Source: Zavarzinella sp.
GTDB lineage: Bacteria; Planctomycetota; Planctomycetia; Gemmatales; Gemmataceae
Length of the DNA stretch: 64,000 nt
NCBI GenBank assembly: GCA_041399155.1
Contig: JAWKTI010000005.1
Location: forward strand, 62,001 to 126,000
Reading direction: 5' to 3'
Each line of letters opens with the position of its first letter. Positions within the stretch are counted from its first letter, which is position 1. The notes under the pieces were generated by a model, which saw only the letters and a list, made by a program, of their open reading frames with translations, was not told the DNA's origin and searched no databases. Positions 26,193-35,279 of the stretch are shown here, piece after piece. The translations under genes and the position numbers were made by a program.

Positions 26193-27689
26193 ATGAAACC
26201 TGCAAAATGCCACTATCGTAATATAGCCCGGCTGATGATCTTATCTGTTGTGGGTATTTCCGGATGTCAGATCCCGGGTATTCGTTTTTCAGAGCCAGCA
26301 ACTGATTTACCCAGCACATACCAGAGCGCCAGCAATTCTTCCAGCATTCCAAATTCTTTAGATATGACGGGCTCTCGTAACTCTGGTCTCCTTTCGGTGG
26401 CTGATTTTTACAAAGACCCAGTTCTTTCCGGGTTAATTTCGTTGGTATTATCCAACAATCGAAATCTGAAAATTCTTGATGAAGAAATTGTGATCGCGGA
26501 GAATGAAATTCTGTCCCGACGTGGGGCTTATTTGCCTTCCGTAAGCGTTGGTGCAACCGGTGGAATAGAAAGACCTGGTAAATTCACACGTGGTGGGGCT
26601 GTTGAAGAGCAGTTGTTGATTATGGAGGAACGCCGCTTTCCGAATCCACTTGGTAATTTTGGAATCGGGTTAAATATGTTTTTCCCCATCGATTTGTGGC
26701 GTGAATACCGTAATGCGCGGGATGCGGCGATAGAACGGTATTTTGCCGCTATCGATCAGCGGAACGATCTGACTGTTCGTCTTGTTGCTGAAACTGCAAG
26801 CGAATATTACAAGTTGTTAGCACTGGACAAAAAATTAGACAACATTAATAAGATCATCGAAATTCAAGAGCAAAGTTTGGAACTAGCGAAAGTCAGGAAA
26901 GAAGCAGCACGCGATACTGAATTACCTGTGCAACGCTTTCTCGCGGAAGTACGAAAAAATCAAAGTGAGAAACTGTTAATTCAGCAGGAGATTACAGAAT
27001 CAGAAAATCGTGTCAATGTGCTTGCATATCGAACTCCGCAACGGGTTGAACGAACACTTGCTGAATTTGATCTCAATTCAATGCCCCCTCTCGATATCGG
27101 TCTGCCATCTCAGTTACTCGCTAACCGGCCAGATATTAAGATGGCTGAGAGAGAAGTAATTGCCAGTGGACTTGATGTTGAAGTGGCTCGTGCCCAATTT
27201 TTCCCCAAAGTGGATGTGGTTGCAGGTATCGGCTGGGAAGCTTTCAACCCAAAATATCTTTTCTATACACCTGAATCTTTGGCATATAATCTTGCTGGTA
27301 ATCTGCTTTTACCTTTAGTAAACCGAGCAGCAATTAAAGCAGAGTATATGAGCCGCGAACGCACGTCAGCTGCAGGCAATTTATGATTACCAGCGAGTTG
27401 TACTGTCCGCTTTTGCAGAAGTTATTAACAATATTTCAATGGCAGAGAATTATCGTAAGAGTTTCGAAGTAAAGAAAACCCAAATCGATGCTCTTGTTGA
27501 ATCTGTTGATGTCGCCAATAAGTTGTTTCAAAATGCACGTGTCGAATATGTTGAAGTGTTGTTGGCTCAGCGAGACTTGCTGGAAGGCAGATTATCCTTG
27601 ATTGAACTCCGAAAAAACAACTTTCTGCGATAGTGGCAGTATACCAGGCACTTGGTGGCGGAAGCAATTCTCGTGTACCCGTTCAATGA
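26193..27689 (+). pseudogene. Outer-membrane factor (TolC/NodT type) with two frameshifts
   Basis: The frame from ATG 26193 has a lipobox (VVGISGC), two OEP repeats and LLANRPDIKMAEREVIASGL, a strong NodT-family mark. Near 27351-27365 one extra base breaks it: the continuation ARQLQAIYDYQRVVLSAFAE is in the next frame. Near 27612 a run of six A needs one more A to continue as LRKKQLSAIVAVYQALGGG, ending at 27687-27689. With both corrections the protein is about 498 residues, the normal length. These may be sequencing errors, as the rest of the operon is intact, or the channel may be lost. Confidence 0.8.
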
Positions 27690-28362
27690 GCGCGTATGTA
27701 GCGTGGTAGGCAGTTTTCTTTGTTCCAAATGCACTAGTAGTACAGTCAAGGCTAAAGCATTGCGACGAAACTTGAAGACCAATTTTATCCTGAACCAGTA
27801 CCAGTGTACTGACCGGATCTCATCACCCGATATTCCATAAGTTATGTTAAAGTTCCCAACTTTTTTTCTCAATCGAACAGCAACTCCTCTTTTTCCTACC
27901 ACTTATTCCGAGTAAGCCTGATAAGAAAGCTTTGTTGAAAAAAATTGACTGGAAGGGATGATCTTCAGCATATTCAGCCTGGATTGAGCGACCCAGAGAC
28001 AAAATGGGCGAAAACCTGAAGGATGGCATCTTGTCAGGTTCCACACGTTCGGGATTCAATTCGGCTGCCCACCAAAATGGGCGGAAACAAGCTGGTCTGG
28101 TTGAGATTGTCGATTCGAAGCCACCCATGAACTGCTCGAACTTTTATACACTTGGGACCACAGGCTGATACGAGTAGTTGAAAATGTAAATCATCTCAAA
28201 AAATAACAACTCTGACAAATGACACAACCCACGAAAACCCCACAATCTGGCCGAGTTTGTCAGAAACGCAGAAAGTTCTTTCATGGCAGAGATAACTGCA
28301 TCTGACTTTCCTTGGAAACTTGTTGAAGGTGAAAAGAGAAATGTACCAGGAGCGTATTCGAA
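27690..28362. other. Non-coding stretch with an orphan CRISPR repeat pair
   Basis: About 670 bp without a gene on either strand apart from the CRISPR remnant at 27980-28088. Short open frames here run through the repeats and have no support. Confidence 0.5.
27980..28088 (+). CRISPR. Orphan CRISPR remnant: degenerate repeat, 37-nt gap, near-perfect repeat
   Basis: 28053-28088 matches the 14.9-kb repeat with two changes in 36 nt, same strand. Exactly 37 nt upstream ends a decayed copy (27980-28015) whose right half keeps CAAAATGGGCGAAAAC. Repeat, spacer length and orientation agree with the array at 14874, so both are parts of one former locus or array family. Confidence 0.8.
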
Positions 28363-28563
28363 TCATTGATCAGGAACTACCAATGGGTTTAACCATCGGC
28401 ACTCGCCGTTCTCCAGTGTTATCTCCAACAACCGATCACTGGCAAAAATCTTACGCTCAAAAACGTTTTTGACGACGTTCCCCGGTGCCAATTCCAGACC
28501 CATCGAGGCCTCAATCGACGTTGGTCCATCGGTGGTCTCAATAGGCGTTCCGGCGATAAAACA
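28363..28563 (-). other. Hint (intein-type) N-terminal fragment inside the RpoB relic
   Basis: Directly after GGASG of the RpoB sequence the frame continues CFIAGTPIETTDGPTSIE, the block A pattern of Hint domains (catalytic Cys1, then the G-T-P-I-x-T-x-D-G turn). VVKNVFERK and LLEITLENGE fit the next strands. The frame stops after 66 residues near WLNPLVVPDQ, where block B (T-x-x-H) would be; it is degenerate. No C-terminal splicing half is visible in the window. Confidence 0.65.
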
Positions 28564-30240
28564 CCCAGAGGCTCCACCTTTTGCTGGTGTTACATCTATT
28601 GTATAGGCCCCACCCTCCCGTGCCTGCTCTTTTCCTTCGGCGGTGTGGTGCAGCTTCATGAAATATCGCCTGCCGGTCACCAACGGCTTCTGTTTCGCTG
28701 TCTCGTTGTTGTAGGCCTCGATCTTCTGCCCACTGACGGGGTCAATCGCATCCTCGTACTCTTCCAGCATGATTTCCTTCAGTTGCTGCATTACGAAATC
28801 GCTCATTTTCTTGTCGGACTTAAAGCCCGGTACGGCAATGGCCTTACCGGTCTTAGCGGCGATCCGGCCGAGAATGGCCTCCGATAGCTGAGCGGGGTTC
28901 ATGCGGGTGGGGATAACAACACTGGGAACCAGCAGATCGAAGGGCTTGCCGTCTTTGTCGTGATACATCTGGCTGTCGGGGACAATCATTCCAATCACCC
29001 CTTTGTCACCGAACCGCCCTGACATCTTGTCACCCACCTGGGCCGGGGAGTAGGCCTTAACCGCCACCGACCAGCCTTTCTTGGTCTTGATCACATCCGT
29101 AACCACCCCCGGTGAAGAGTGCTCCCAGGTGACACTGATATCCGAAAACCCCGGTTGTTGTTTCTTCAGCAACTTGTTGATCGGCACATCCCGCTCCCGC
29201 ACGCCCAGAACCAACGGATCACCGTACTGCACGACCGGGCTTCACCACCCCCTCTTCGGTCATTCTGGCAAGTTGTTCGGGGGCAAACTTACAGGCAAAG
29301 ATCGATTGGTGGGCTTTTAACCCCATCCGTGTCCGGTCATTACGCTCCAACGAATGCTTGTAAATCGATTCGCTGGTGAGCTTCTTTGCCGCACTTTCGG
29401 AGATGACGATGGCGTCTTCGAAGTTGGCACCGGCGTAAGGGGTATAAGCCACCCGCAGGTTCCGCCCCAACGCCACAGCCCGGTCTTGATCGGTGTAGTT
29501 GGACTTCGCCAGCATCTGCCCTTTTTCAAACGCCTGCCCCGGTTGTATCGTCGGCATCTGGTGCCAGTAGGATTTGCGGTTCAGCGGGTAGTTGTCATAC
29601 AGCTCGATCATCTCTTTTTCGCCGTTGTCGTACATCACCGTCACGGCACCGGGTTTGACCTCCCGTACGATCCCCACTTGTTTGGCTCGTACGGCCCCCA
29701 GGTGTTCGCCATAAATGGTATCGAAGTCCTTCCCTGTCTCGTTATCGAGATTGCGTACCAGCGGGGGCCTCGGCGTCCTTAAATGCCATTGCCTGGGTGG
29801 TCTTGCGCGATGCCATCGACGTCCGTTGGGCATAGGCCTGTCGTTTCAGCGGAATCAGGTTGTCCAGTGGGGAGTTACTTCGTTCGAAATCGGCAATTAC
29901 GTAATCCACGTCCTCGGCTTTGACGTACCTGATCTTATTGTCCCGAATCACCGGCTTCAGCTTGAACGGAAAGTCATTGGGATTGGCGACCGCAATGTTT
30001 TTGGACTTCGCTTAGTAGGGTGAGAGATAAACTGTTTCACCATTGCGGTTGAGGAACTTAGCGACGATGCTACCGTCTTTGCGTTTACGGGCGTTGGTGG
30101 CGAAATGCAAATCCACCCCGATCTTGTCCGACTCTGGGGGTTTTGTTGTTGCCGATGTACCCCATGTACGACATCTTGGCATCACGAGCACTTTCGGGAA
30201 TCGACTGGGTGCTGGGGATACCGCCCTCGCCCATGGGCAC
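28363..30240 (-). pseudogene. RpoB-like (RNA polymerase beta) gene relic interrupted by a Hint domain
   Basis: Minus-strand pieces in several frames give a continuous RpoB-like sequence: VDLHFATNARKRKDGSIVAK near 30100, an in-frame stop near 30016, DYVIADFERSNSPLDNLIPL near 29900, a frame change near 29760, YTPYAGANFEDAIVISESAA near 29420, another near 29225, then QVGDKMSGRFGDKGVIGMIV near 29020. At least three lesions make it non-functional. It is diverged from ordinary bacterial RpoB and cannot be the cell's only copy, so a phage, plasmid or other mobile source is likely (inference). The C-terminal end passes into a Hint domain and is then cut. Confidence 0.7.
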
Positions 30241-30246
30241 TCCAGA

Positions 30247-30420
30247 TCATGCTAATGACGTGCGGATCCGTTTCAAGTTGTAAACATGGTCAATAAACCA
30301 GCACAGATTTTTCAGTGTATAAGCCAGTGATTCGTGCATGGTCAGTCTTGCTTCTGGTAACTTGATGGTCCGAATCGCTTTTTGTATACCCGTTTTCGTG
30401 GTGGCATTCCATGTTCTGGC
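30247..30420 (-). pseudogene. IS3-family transposase C-terminal fragment
   Basis: One frame ending at a TGA (30247-30249) reads LCWFIDHVYNLKRIRTSLA. This resembles the end of IS3-type OrfB (FIE-x-YN-x-KR-x-H-S-x-LGY). Upstream about 35 more residues are open but poorly conserved. It abuts the RpoB relic and may mark the insertion that broke it. Confidence 0.4.
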
Positions 30421-30539
30421 TAAAACTTGCCTGTAAAAATGCTGTTAAACACTTTTGTGTCAGCCTGGATTATTTTTTGCTTTCAGGCGGTGCTGGTACA
30501 TTAAGGCAACTTTTGAAGCAAGTATAGAACTTCACGGCA

Positions 30540-31569
30540 TTATATTTCACCAAGAATCTGCTGAATAAACGTTTTACGATCACCATCTTTACCTTTTCCC
30601 TTCCAAGGCTTTCCGTCACCTTCTTGCATCAGTAACTTCACATATCGTGCTACAGCTTTCCGTTCATCATCATCTGTCCATCGGCTATCTTTCAATCCAT
30701 AAATTAGTTTTGTGTACTTTGGTGCTGAATCAGTTTTCTTCGATTCTAAGAACTCTTCGATACTCCGCTCAATAGGACTCATCGAAGTAAGTTTGGCTTC
30801 TTTCTCGGCGGCAATTCGTTTTTCTTCAGCTTCCTTATCATTCTTCTCTTTTTCTTTGGACCATATTTCACGATTAAATCTTCCATATCCACTGCTAGTT
30901 TTGCCACCGACGCCCCATTCAAAGAGAGCTTCCCGAAGACACCGTACCATTAATTCCAGCCATTTTTTCTTCTTTTCTTCTTCTATATCTGGACCATACC
31001 AGGATAGGGAAAACAGAAAGCTACCTGACACGGAAAGAAATGGCACAGGCGCCGGGCTATCGAAATCTGTGGGAGGAGCTTTGCCATCGTCATTCCAATC
31101 CTGATGGTGGGGGGTCATCACATCCATTTTCAATGGCTCAGAATCGGAATCAGGCACATACCAGGCATCGTGAAACAGGATACAGCAGCTTTCATCAGTT
31201 GTGCCGAACAGAAAACGATGATAATCGCCAACTTTCTCAGTTTGTTGCCCGGTCTTTTTGTTTGCTAGTTTTTCTGATCGAAACTTGGATGCATGTTTCG
31301 ATGATTGTCTGCAAACCGTTCCCCCACACCTGATCACAGTAATGGGCAGTCAGTCCTTTCAATGCGGAACCCGGTATTACTGGCATGCCATAGGTATGGT
31401 GCAGGGTAATACCAGTTTCCAGAACATTTTCTGTTCCTAGCCCAACGATGAGCCTTCCCGCAGTTTTAAGTTCGAATCGCGAGAAATCTGTCCCACAAGC
31501 CAACTTCTTTGGGCGATTATTGCACCCAGCATGGGACGATGTTTCGAAAATGAGGTCTTCTTGCGACAA
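30540..31569 (-). pseudogene. cmr6: cmr6-like type III-B CRISPR RAMP gene with one frameshift
   Basis: Cmr6 is a subunit of the Cmr RNA-guided RNase complex. The first frame (31569 to 31237) has RLIVGLGTENVLETGITLHH followed by GMPVIPGSALKGL, the RAMP core of Cmr6. The second (31337 to 30540) continues DYHRFLFGTTDESCCILFHD, PFLSVSGSFLFSL and LFEWGVGGKTSSGYGRF, the glycine-rich RAMP loop. The switch is near 31270-31290. A charged C-terminal extension of about 80 residues follows, as in many bacterial Cmr6. The N-terminus may be shortened, as a stop lies just upstream of the TTG start. No other cmr or cas gene is in the window. Confidence 0.8.
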
Positions 31570-31745
31570 CGACTAATTTTCAGACGATTTGCAGTGGTTT
31601 TTACCCACGCTGACAGATCTCCTTTTTCTGGGTGGTATTACCGCTGATTGATTTTCATCAGTACATCCTGAACGATATCGTCGACATCAGGATCGTTGCG
31701 TTTGACCACTTTATCGACGATAGGTTCGATGCGCGCTTTCTGAAA
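31549..31745 (-). pseudogene. ECF sigma-70 region 2 fragment
   Basis: One frame reads IEPIVDKVVKRNDPDVDDIV, QDVLMKINQR, a TAA, then YHPEKGDLSAWVKTTANRLK. Apart from that stop this is region 2 of an ECF sigma factor (D-x-D-D-x-V-Q-D, then the W-V-x-x-x-A-x-N helix). The N-terminus is cut at the edge of the cassette array and region 4 is absent. Overlaps the start of the cmr6 relic. Confidence 0.55.
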
Positions 31746-31774
31746 TCAACGTTGGTTGGCCGCGGCCCGTCTCT

Positions 31775-32458
31775 TCATTTGTTCCGAACAACGCGGAAGT
31801 TATCAAATCGTACCCAGTGTTCCTTGTCTATCGGACCTCCGGAAGTGCTTAAGGCAAACCCTCGCTTGGGTTCTTTCCGGCGAAGTGCAGAATGCGAGAA
31901 GTTAAGGTACTTGCCCTCCTTGGATGGACCAACTTGAAAGTACCCGTAGTCGCCTCGAACGATGATCCTCAGCGCCCCGCACTCGTCGTTTGCGGGCCAG
32001 AATTTCAAAGCATATTGCTGTGGATCAGCTTCAGTTCCCTCCTTGCCGATAAACTCCACATGTGGGGGCGAAAACACCAAATGTCCGTTCACATTCATTT
32101 TCTCAGCACTAAATTCTCGGCTAGCCTCGTCGGTTAGAAATAGGCCAGCAGATTCGGCTTGCTCCGTAAATCGATCAAGAACCTTAAGTTCGACTGATGC
32201 GGTTACGGATTCCGAAGTGTCAAATGGCAGCAGTACCATCAGCATCGGCGTTTCTTTGGCGGCCCTTCCGGGATGTACCCGCATTTCCAAGCCCCCATCT
32301 TTAAGGCGGTAATCTTCCTTCTTCAGCCCCACGACCTTCCATTTGGGCGAAAGGCCACTATCGAAGTTGTCCTCGAATAACACGTCGTCCGCAACGCCGA
32401 CTTGCGCGAAGGAGAGAAGCTGAATGACGACAAGCATTAGCAGAGGTATACGCACCAT
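31775..32458 (-). CDS. Exported hypothetical protein, concanavalin-like fold, 227 aa
   Basis: Signal peptide MVRIPLLMLVVIQLLSFAQV, cleaved near VGVADD. The mature part starts LFEDNFDSGLSPKWKVVG, a common opening of laminin-G/concanavalin-like domains in planctomycetes, and ends HWVRFDNFRVVRN, the last strand of that fold. Such domains bind sugars or other surface ligands. Start ATG complementary to 32456-32458; a TTG two codons upstream is possible. Last cassette-like gene of the second array, preceded by repeat copy H. No proper attC is seen after its stop. Confidence 0.65.
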   Translation of the reverse strand: MVRIPLLMLVVIQLLSFAQVGVADDVLFEDNFDSGLSPKWKVVGLKKEDYRLKDGGLEMRVHPGRAAKETPMLMVLLPFDTSESVTASVELKVLDRFTEQAESAGLFLTDEASREFSAEKMNVNGHLVFSPPHVEFIGKEGTEADPQQYALKFWPANDECGALRIIVRGDYGYFQVGPSKEGKYLNFSHSALRRKEPKRGFALSTSGGPIDKEHWVRFDNFRVVRNK

Positions 32459-32483
32459 TTTCAAAATCCTGCGGAACTCAGTA

Positions 32484-32608
32484 GACGAACGGGTCCGCGA
32501 TTTAGCAGAGTCGCGGAGTGAATACGAAGCGATTCCCGCTCCAATCGCTCACTTAGGCCGCTTGCGGCCGTCACTTTTAGTATATGCTCAATCGCGGACC
32601 CGTTAAGC
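32484..32608 (-). repeat. 125-bp inverted-repeat element, copy H (complete)
   Basis: 125 bp from GACGAAC to GTTAAGC, like copy F. Arms AACGGGTCCGCGATTTAGCA and TGCTCAATCGCGGACCCGTT pair almost perfectly. It lies about 25 kb from the nearest other copy of equal quality. Confidence 0.85.
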
Positions 32609-32629
32609 CGGCCGCAGGCCGGCCTAATG

Positions 32630-32722
32630 CATTAACGTTCAATGGCCGGGCGGGCAGGAAACCGGCTGTCGAGTCACAGGGACCGTCATGCCCGCACGGT
32701 CCATTGCAGCGTTTGGTTATAC
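32630..32722 (-). other. attC cassette recombination site, 93 bp
   Basis: On the minus strand: GTATAAC, arms AACGCTGCAATGG and CCATTGAACGTT, then a degenerate far core GTTAATG. Follows the TAG stop of the 163-residue gene by seven bases. Confidence 0.75.
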
Positions 32723-32729
32723 CCTCACG

Positions 32730-33221
32730 CTAGTTGTCCTCGAACACCGAGAGAACGCAACTACCATTATCAATACTATCGACACGACGCACGGGGTGAA
32801 AGCAGAGTATGAGCTTGCGGCGCACATAGACGTAGAAGCCGATTTCGTTCACCCACAACTGCCAGAAGGGCGCGCCGACGCGATCGGCGAATATTCTCGC
32901 GGGGTTCGTTACAGACTCGGCACCCGACGGCCACCGAAGCGCGTACGGTTCCGATAGGTATTCAAACACCGGCCCTTCGCGCGTCACTCGCCATTCCACC
33001 TCATCATTTTGCGCGACGATGTCGATCCACAGCGACCCGGTGAACTCAAGGCACCAACGGGAATAGCTCGCTCGCCCGCCGACGAAAGATTGACTGGCCA
33101 GCATTTCCCCATCCGCCCGTGCCTTCCCCTGACGGGGGTGCGCCTTCGCGGACGCGATGGCGGCGTTGAAAGACGAGTAGCCTTCGATGGGGCGACCGAT
33201 GTCGACGGGAAGAACGATCAT
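32730..33221 (-). CDS. Hypothetical cassette protein, 163 aa
   Basis: No recognised family. Protein-like throughout: an N-terminal segment MIVLPVDIGRPIEGYSSFNA, tryptophan-containing strands in the middle (CLEFTGSLWIDIVAQNDEVE), and FWQLWVNEIGFYVYVRRK near residue 130. No signal peptide. The ATG lies about 18 bases after the GTTATAC core of the upstream attC. Confidence 0.6.
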   Translation of the reverse strand: MIVLPVDIGRPIEGYSSFNAAIASAKAHPRQGKARADGEMLASQSFVGGRASYSRWCLEFTGSLWIDIVAQNDEVEWRVTREGPVFEYLSEPYALRWPSGAESVTNPARIFADRVGAPFWQLWVNEIGFYVYVRRKLILCFHPVRRVDSIDNGSCVLSVFEDN

Positions 33222-33238
33222 GCCGTGCGGCCGCGAGG

Positions 33239-33328
33239 GTATAACGCTTGCCGTAACAGGGCACGAACGGTAGACTTTGATAGCAGTTGCCGCGTGAATG
33301 AGTGCTCCGGTTCACGGCTTTGTTATTT
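33239..33328 (-). other. attC cassette recombination site, 90 bp
   Basis: On the minus strand it runs from AAATAAC to GTTATAC, with paired blocks AAAGCCGTGAACCGG and GTTACGGCAAGC. Its left end overlaps the last codons of the 181-residue gene (stop at 33312-33314). Confidence 0.8.
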
Positions 33329-33857
33329 TGCTTTGTGTGTTAGCACCAGAATTTGAGACGTGAGAAAGAAGTTCCTGAACGCGCAAATCTTGTGAGATGC
33401 GTACTTTAATTTCGATCCCTTCTTCTGGCAGTTCCTCGGCAGGATCTTTGGTCTCGTCCACGAATCGCAACGTAATGTAGGGATAGCTGTCGTTGGTTGC
33501 GGTCAACGTAAAATCAAAGTCGTCGTCGTAGACCGTGACAGTCTTTGTCCCATCTTGCGAGATTGTCATTTCGATTTCGTCGAAGACGTCAAATTCAGGA
33601 TCGATGGAGACCTTGCAGGGAATGTTTTTCAGAATCGGAATGACGGGAAGTGTGATTGTTGACGGACCGTTCGGTTTGCCAATGGCCAAATCAGCCGAAA
33701 AGACTTCGACGGTCATTTGCTCTTTGTCGCTGTATCGACGATCCGTAGAAGTTGTGCTCTGTGGTTCGGGTCTCGCGTGGAACCATTTTGGAATGGTGAG
33801 CACGATACAGCAGAGGAGCGCGAACACTCCAACAGTGACAAGGTTCTTGAATTCCAT
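33312..33857 (-). CDS. Membrane-anchored hypothetical cassette protein, 181 aa
   Basis: A single N-terminal membrane segment (LVTVGVFALLCCIVLTIPKW) is followed by an acidic exported domain of beta strands (ITLPVIPILKNIPCKVSIDP). The C-terminus reads VRISQDLRVQELLSHVS. Start taken at the ATG complementary to 33855-33857; a TTG at 33875 lies inside the attC. The stop is inside the downstream attC. No domain recognised. Confidence 0.6.
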   Translation of the reverse strand: MEFKNLVTVGVFALLCCIVLTIPKWFHARPEPQSTTSTDRRYSDKEQMTVEVFSADLAIGKPNGPSTITLPVIPILKNIPCKVSIDPEFDVFDEIEMTISQDGTKTVTVYDDDFDFTLTATNDSYPYITLRFVDETKDPAEELPEEGIEIKVRISQDLRVQELLSHVSNSGANTQSKITKP

Positions 33858-33874
33858 GCGGCTCTTCTTTGGCA

Positions 33875-33964
33875 AAATAACGACCAGCGTAACCGGGCGG
33901 CGACGTTACTCGCTGATTTCAGATTCCGCCGGATTCGCCGCTCCGGTTCAAGCAATTGTTAGCA
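33875..33964 (-). other. attC cassette recombination site, 90 bp
   Basis: On the minus strand: TGCTAAC, paired blocks TTGAACCGGAGCGGCG and CGCCGCCCGGTTACGC, then GTTATTT. The TAA of TGCTAAC is the stop codon of the upstream gene. The clearest canonical site of the second array. Confidence 0.85.
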
Positions 33965-34549
33965 CTCCGGTGATTTCACAGAGGCCTCAAACGTTTCGAT
34001 GGGAGTGTCGAATGCCTTCGATATGTCGTTATCGAAAAAAACATTTGTCAATTCAGATTCGTGGAGTCTGACAGCCCGTAGCAATGGTAACGCCTTTTGT
34101 GCGAATTGATTACGTTCAATCGACGTGTCGGTGTTGAACAGATGGAGAAGGCCACTTGCAGCAAAGGCTCGAAGATTGTGGCCGAAGTACGAGCGCGGAC
34201 GCATTTCGTGATCATTCTTACGCCGTTCGTCATCCAGTTTGAGGCAATTAAGCAGCATCGTAAATGACTGCGTGGCGTGCTCGGTGAGCCATTCGTGATC
34301 TGACGTACGGCTTTTGCCGGGGCGGTGCCCGTGCTTGAAGTAGTCAGCAACGACGATCTGGAAGTAGAGAGAAACTGATGCGTCGATGTATTTTTCAGAT
34401 CGAACAGGGTCAACACCAATGAGCGGGCTCAAGCAGAATAGACAACGCTGCGTAGCCTCCGGTAACACAATTTCATTGACCTCCCATTCGCGAAGCTCCC
34501 GGTAGTTCTTGCATCGAAATCCGCAGTAGAGACAAAAGGAAGGCTTCAA
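33959..34549 (-). CDS. First cassette gene after attI: hypothetical zinc-binding protein, 196 aa
   Basis: MKPSFCLYCGFRCKNYRELR and QRCLFCLSPL supply two CxxC pairs, a likely zinc knuckle in the first 45 residues. The rest is helical (LYFQIVVADYFKHGHRPGKS, SYFGHNLRAFAASGLLHLFN). The start is TTG at 34547-34549, with GGAGGAG five bases upstream, and lies about 28 bases inside the attI-like GTTAGCA. As the cassette nearest attI it would be the best expressed in a working integron. Function unknown. Confidence 0.6.
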   Translation of the reverse strand: MKPSFCLYCGFRCKNYRELREWEVNEIVLPEATQRCLFCLSPLIGVDPVRSEKYIDASVSLYFQIVVADYFKHGHRPGKSRTSDHEWLTEHATQSFTMLLNCLKLDDERRKNDHEMRPRSYFGHNLRAFAASGLLHLFNTDTSIERNQFAQKALPLLRAVRLHESELTNVFFDNDISKAFDTPIETFEASVKSPEC

Positions 34550-34577
34550 CTTCTCCTCCGTTGCGATTGATTGTGAG

Positions 34578-34664
34578 TGCTAACTATAATTAAACAGAAT
34601 TTCTTTCTATCTAATTTCCTTGAAAATCTATCTAATCCAGATTAAAATCTGTCTAAACTAGTAT
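34578..34664 (-). promoter_or_regulatory. attI-like integration site with three 21-bp-spaced direct repeats
   Basis: The core GTTAGCA (minus strand, 34584-34578) is followed upstream by AT-rich DNA holding TCTATCTAAT at 34606 and 34627 and TCTGTCTAAA at 34648, each exactly 21 bp apart. In known integrons attI carries the core site plus direct repeats bound by IntI, between intI and the first cassette. This stretch lies exactly there. Confidence 0.6.
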
Positions 34665-34820
34665 CGTCTACCCATACGATCTTTTGAATATTACCGCAGT
34701 CTGGTGCGGCCCACAAGCAAAAAATTGTCTAAATCTCAATTTTTTCAAAGTGTTTCGCCGAGAGGTGAAGGAATGTCAGATTTGAAGAAATTCCAGGATC
34801 GGATGCCAGAGAAATGTTGC

Positions 34821-34928
34821 CTATTGCAGGAACTGCTGGGTCATTCTGATGTCAGTACGACCATGATTTACACCCATGTGTTGCAACGGGGTGCCAGTGG
34901 GGTGCAAAGTCCGCTGGATCACCTGTAA
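34821..34928 (+). pseudogene. intI: Integron integrase C-terminal remnant
   Basis: The last 35 codons of an integron-type tyrosine recombinase survive: LLQELLGHSDVSTTMIYTHV with the H/K-box His and the Tyr nucleophile, then RGASGVQSPLDHL. The ending GV-x-SPLD-x-L separates IntI from XerC/D. The frame is open upstream to 34704 but that part does not resemble an integrase, so about 280 residues (both Arg and the IntI-specific patch) are deleted. It reads away from the cassettes, as intI does in ordinary integrons. Confidence 0.85.
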
Positions 34929-35279
34929 AAAATCCCCACTTGCCAAAATCCCCCTCTCACCCTTGCCACGGCCGCGTAATTTCGCCAGTTTGACACCACT
35001 TGACGTGGTTTCCCAGCAGGTTATAATCAAATAACACTCATGAAGAGGGTGGTGGGGAAACCTGCCAGTAATCGACTCGGGTACCGTGGGGCAATATTTT
35101 CCCACGGTGTGGTCTTTCAGGATGGAAAATCACTGGCAAAAATGAGTAAATGATCAAATTCTCATTTTTTGTCCGCCGTGCGATCACAACCACTTTAGAT
35201 TGCAACATTACCTGTTTCCGGCGATTGAATCGACCCTTGATCTTTCATCGGGGTGCTGGCCCAATCACCCGAACGGAAC
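34929..35279 (+). other. Upstream region of dnaG
   Basis: 350 bp without a gene. It holds one good promoter candidate (35000-35027) and G-rich tracts. A long 5' leader of about 245 nt before dnaG would follow. Confidence 0.45.
35000..35027 (+). promoter_or_regulatory. Sigma-70-type promoter candidate for dnaG-rpoD
   Basis: TTGACG (35000-35005), 16 bp, TATAAT (35022-35027). A second TTGACA lies ten bases earlier. Points toward dnaG. Confidence 0.5.

Noticed and set aside
27847..28128. 93-codon minus-strand frame
   Set aside because: Runs through the orphan CRISPR repeats; no start signal or family.
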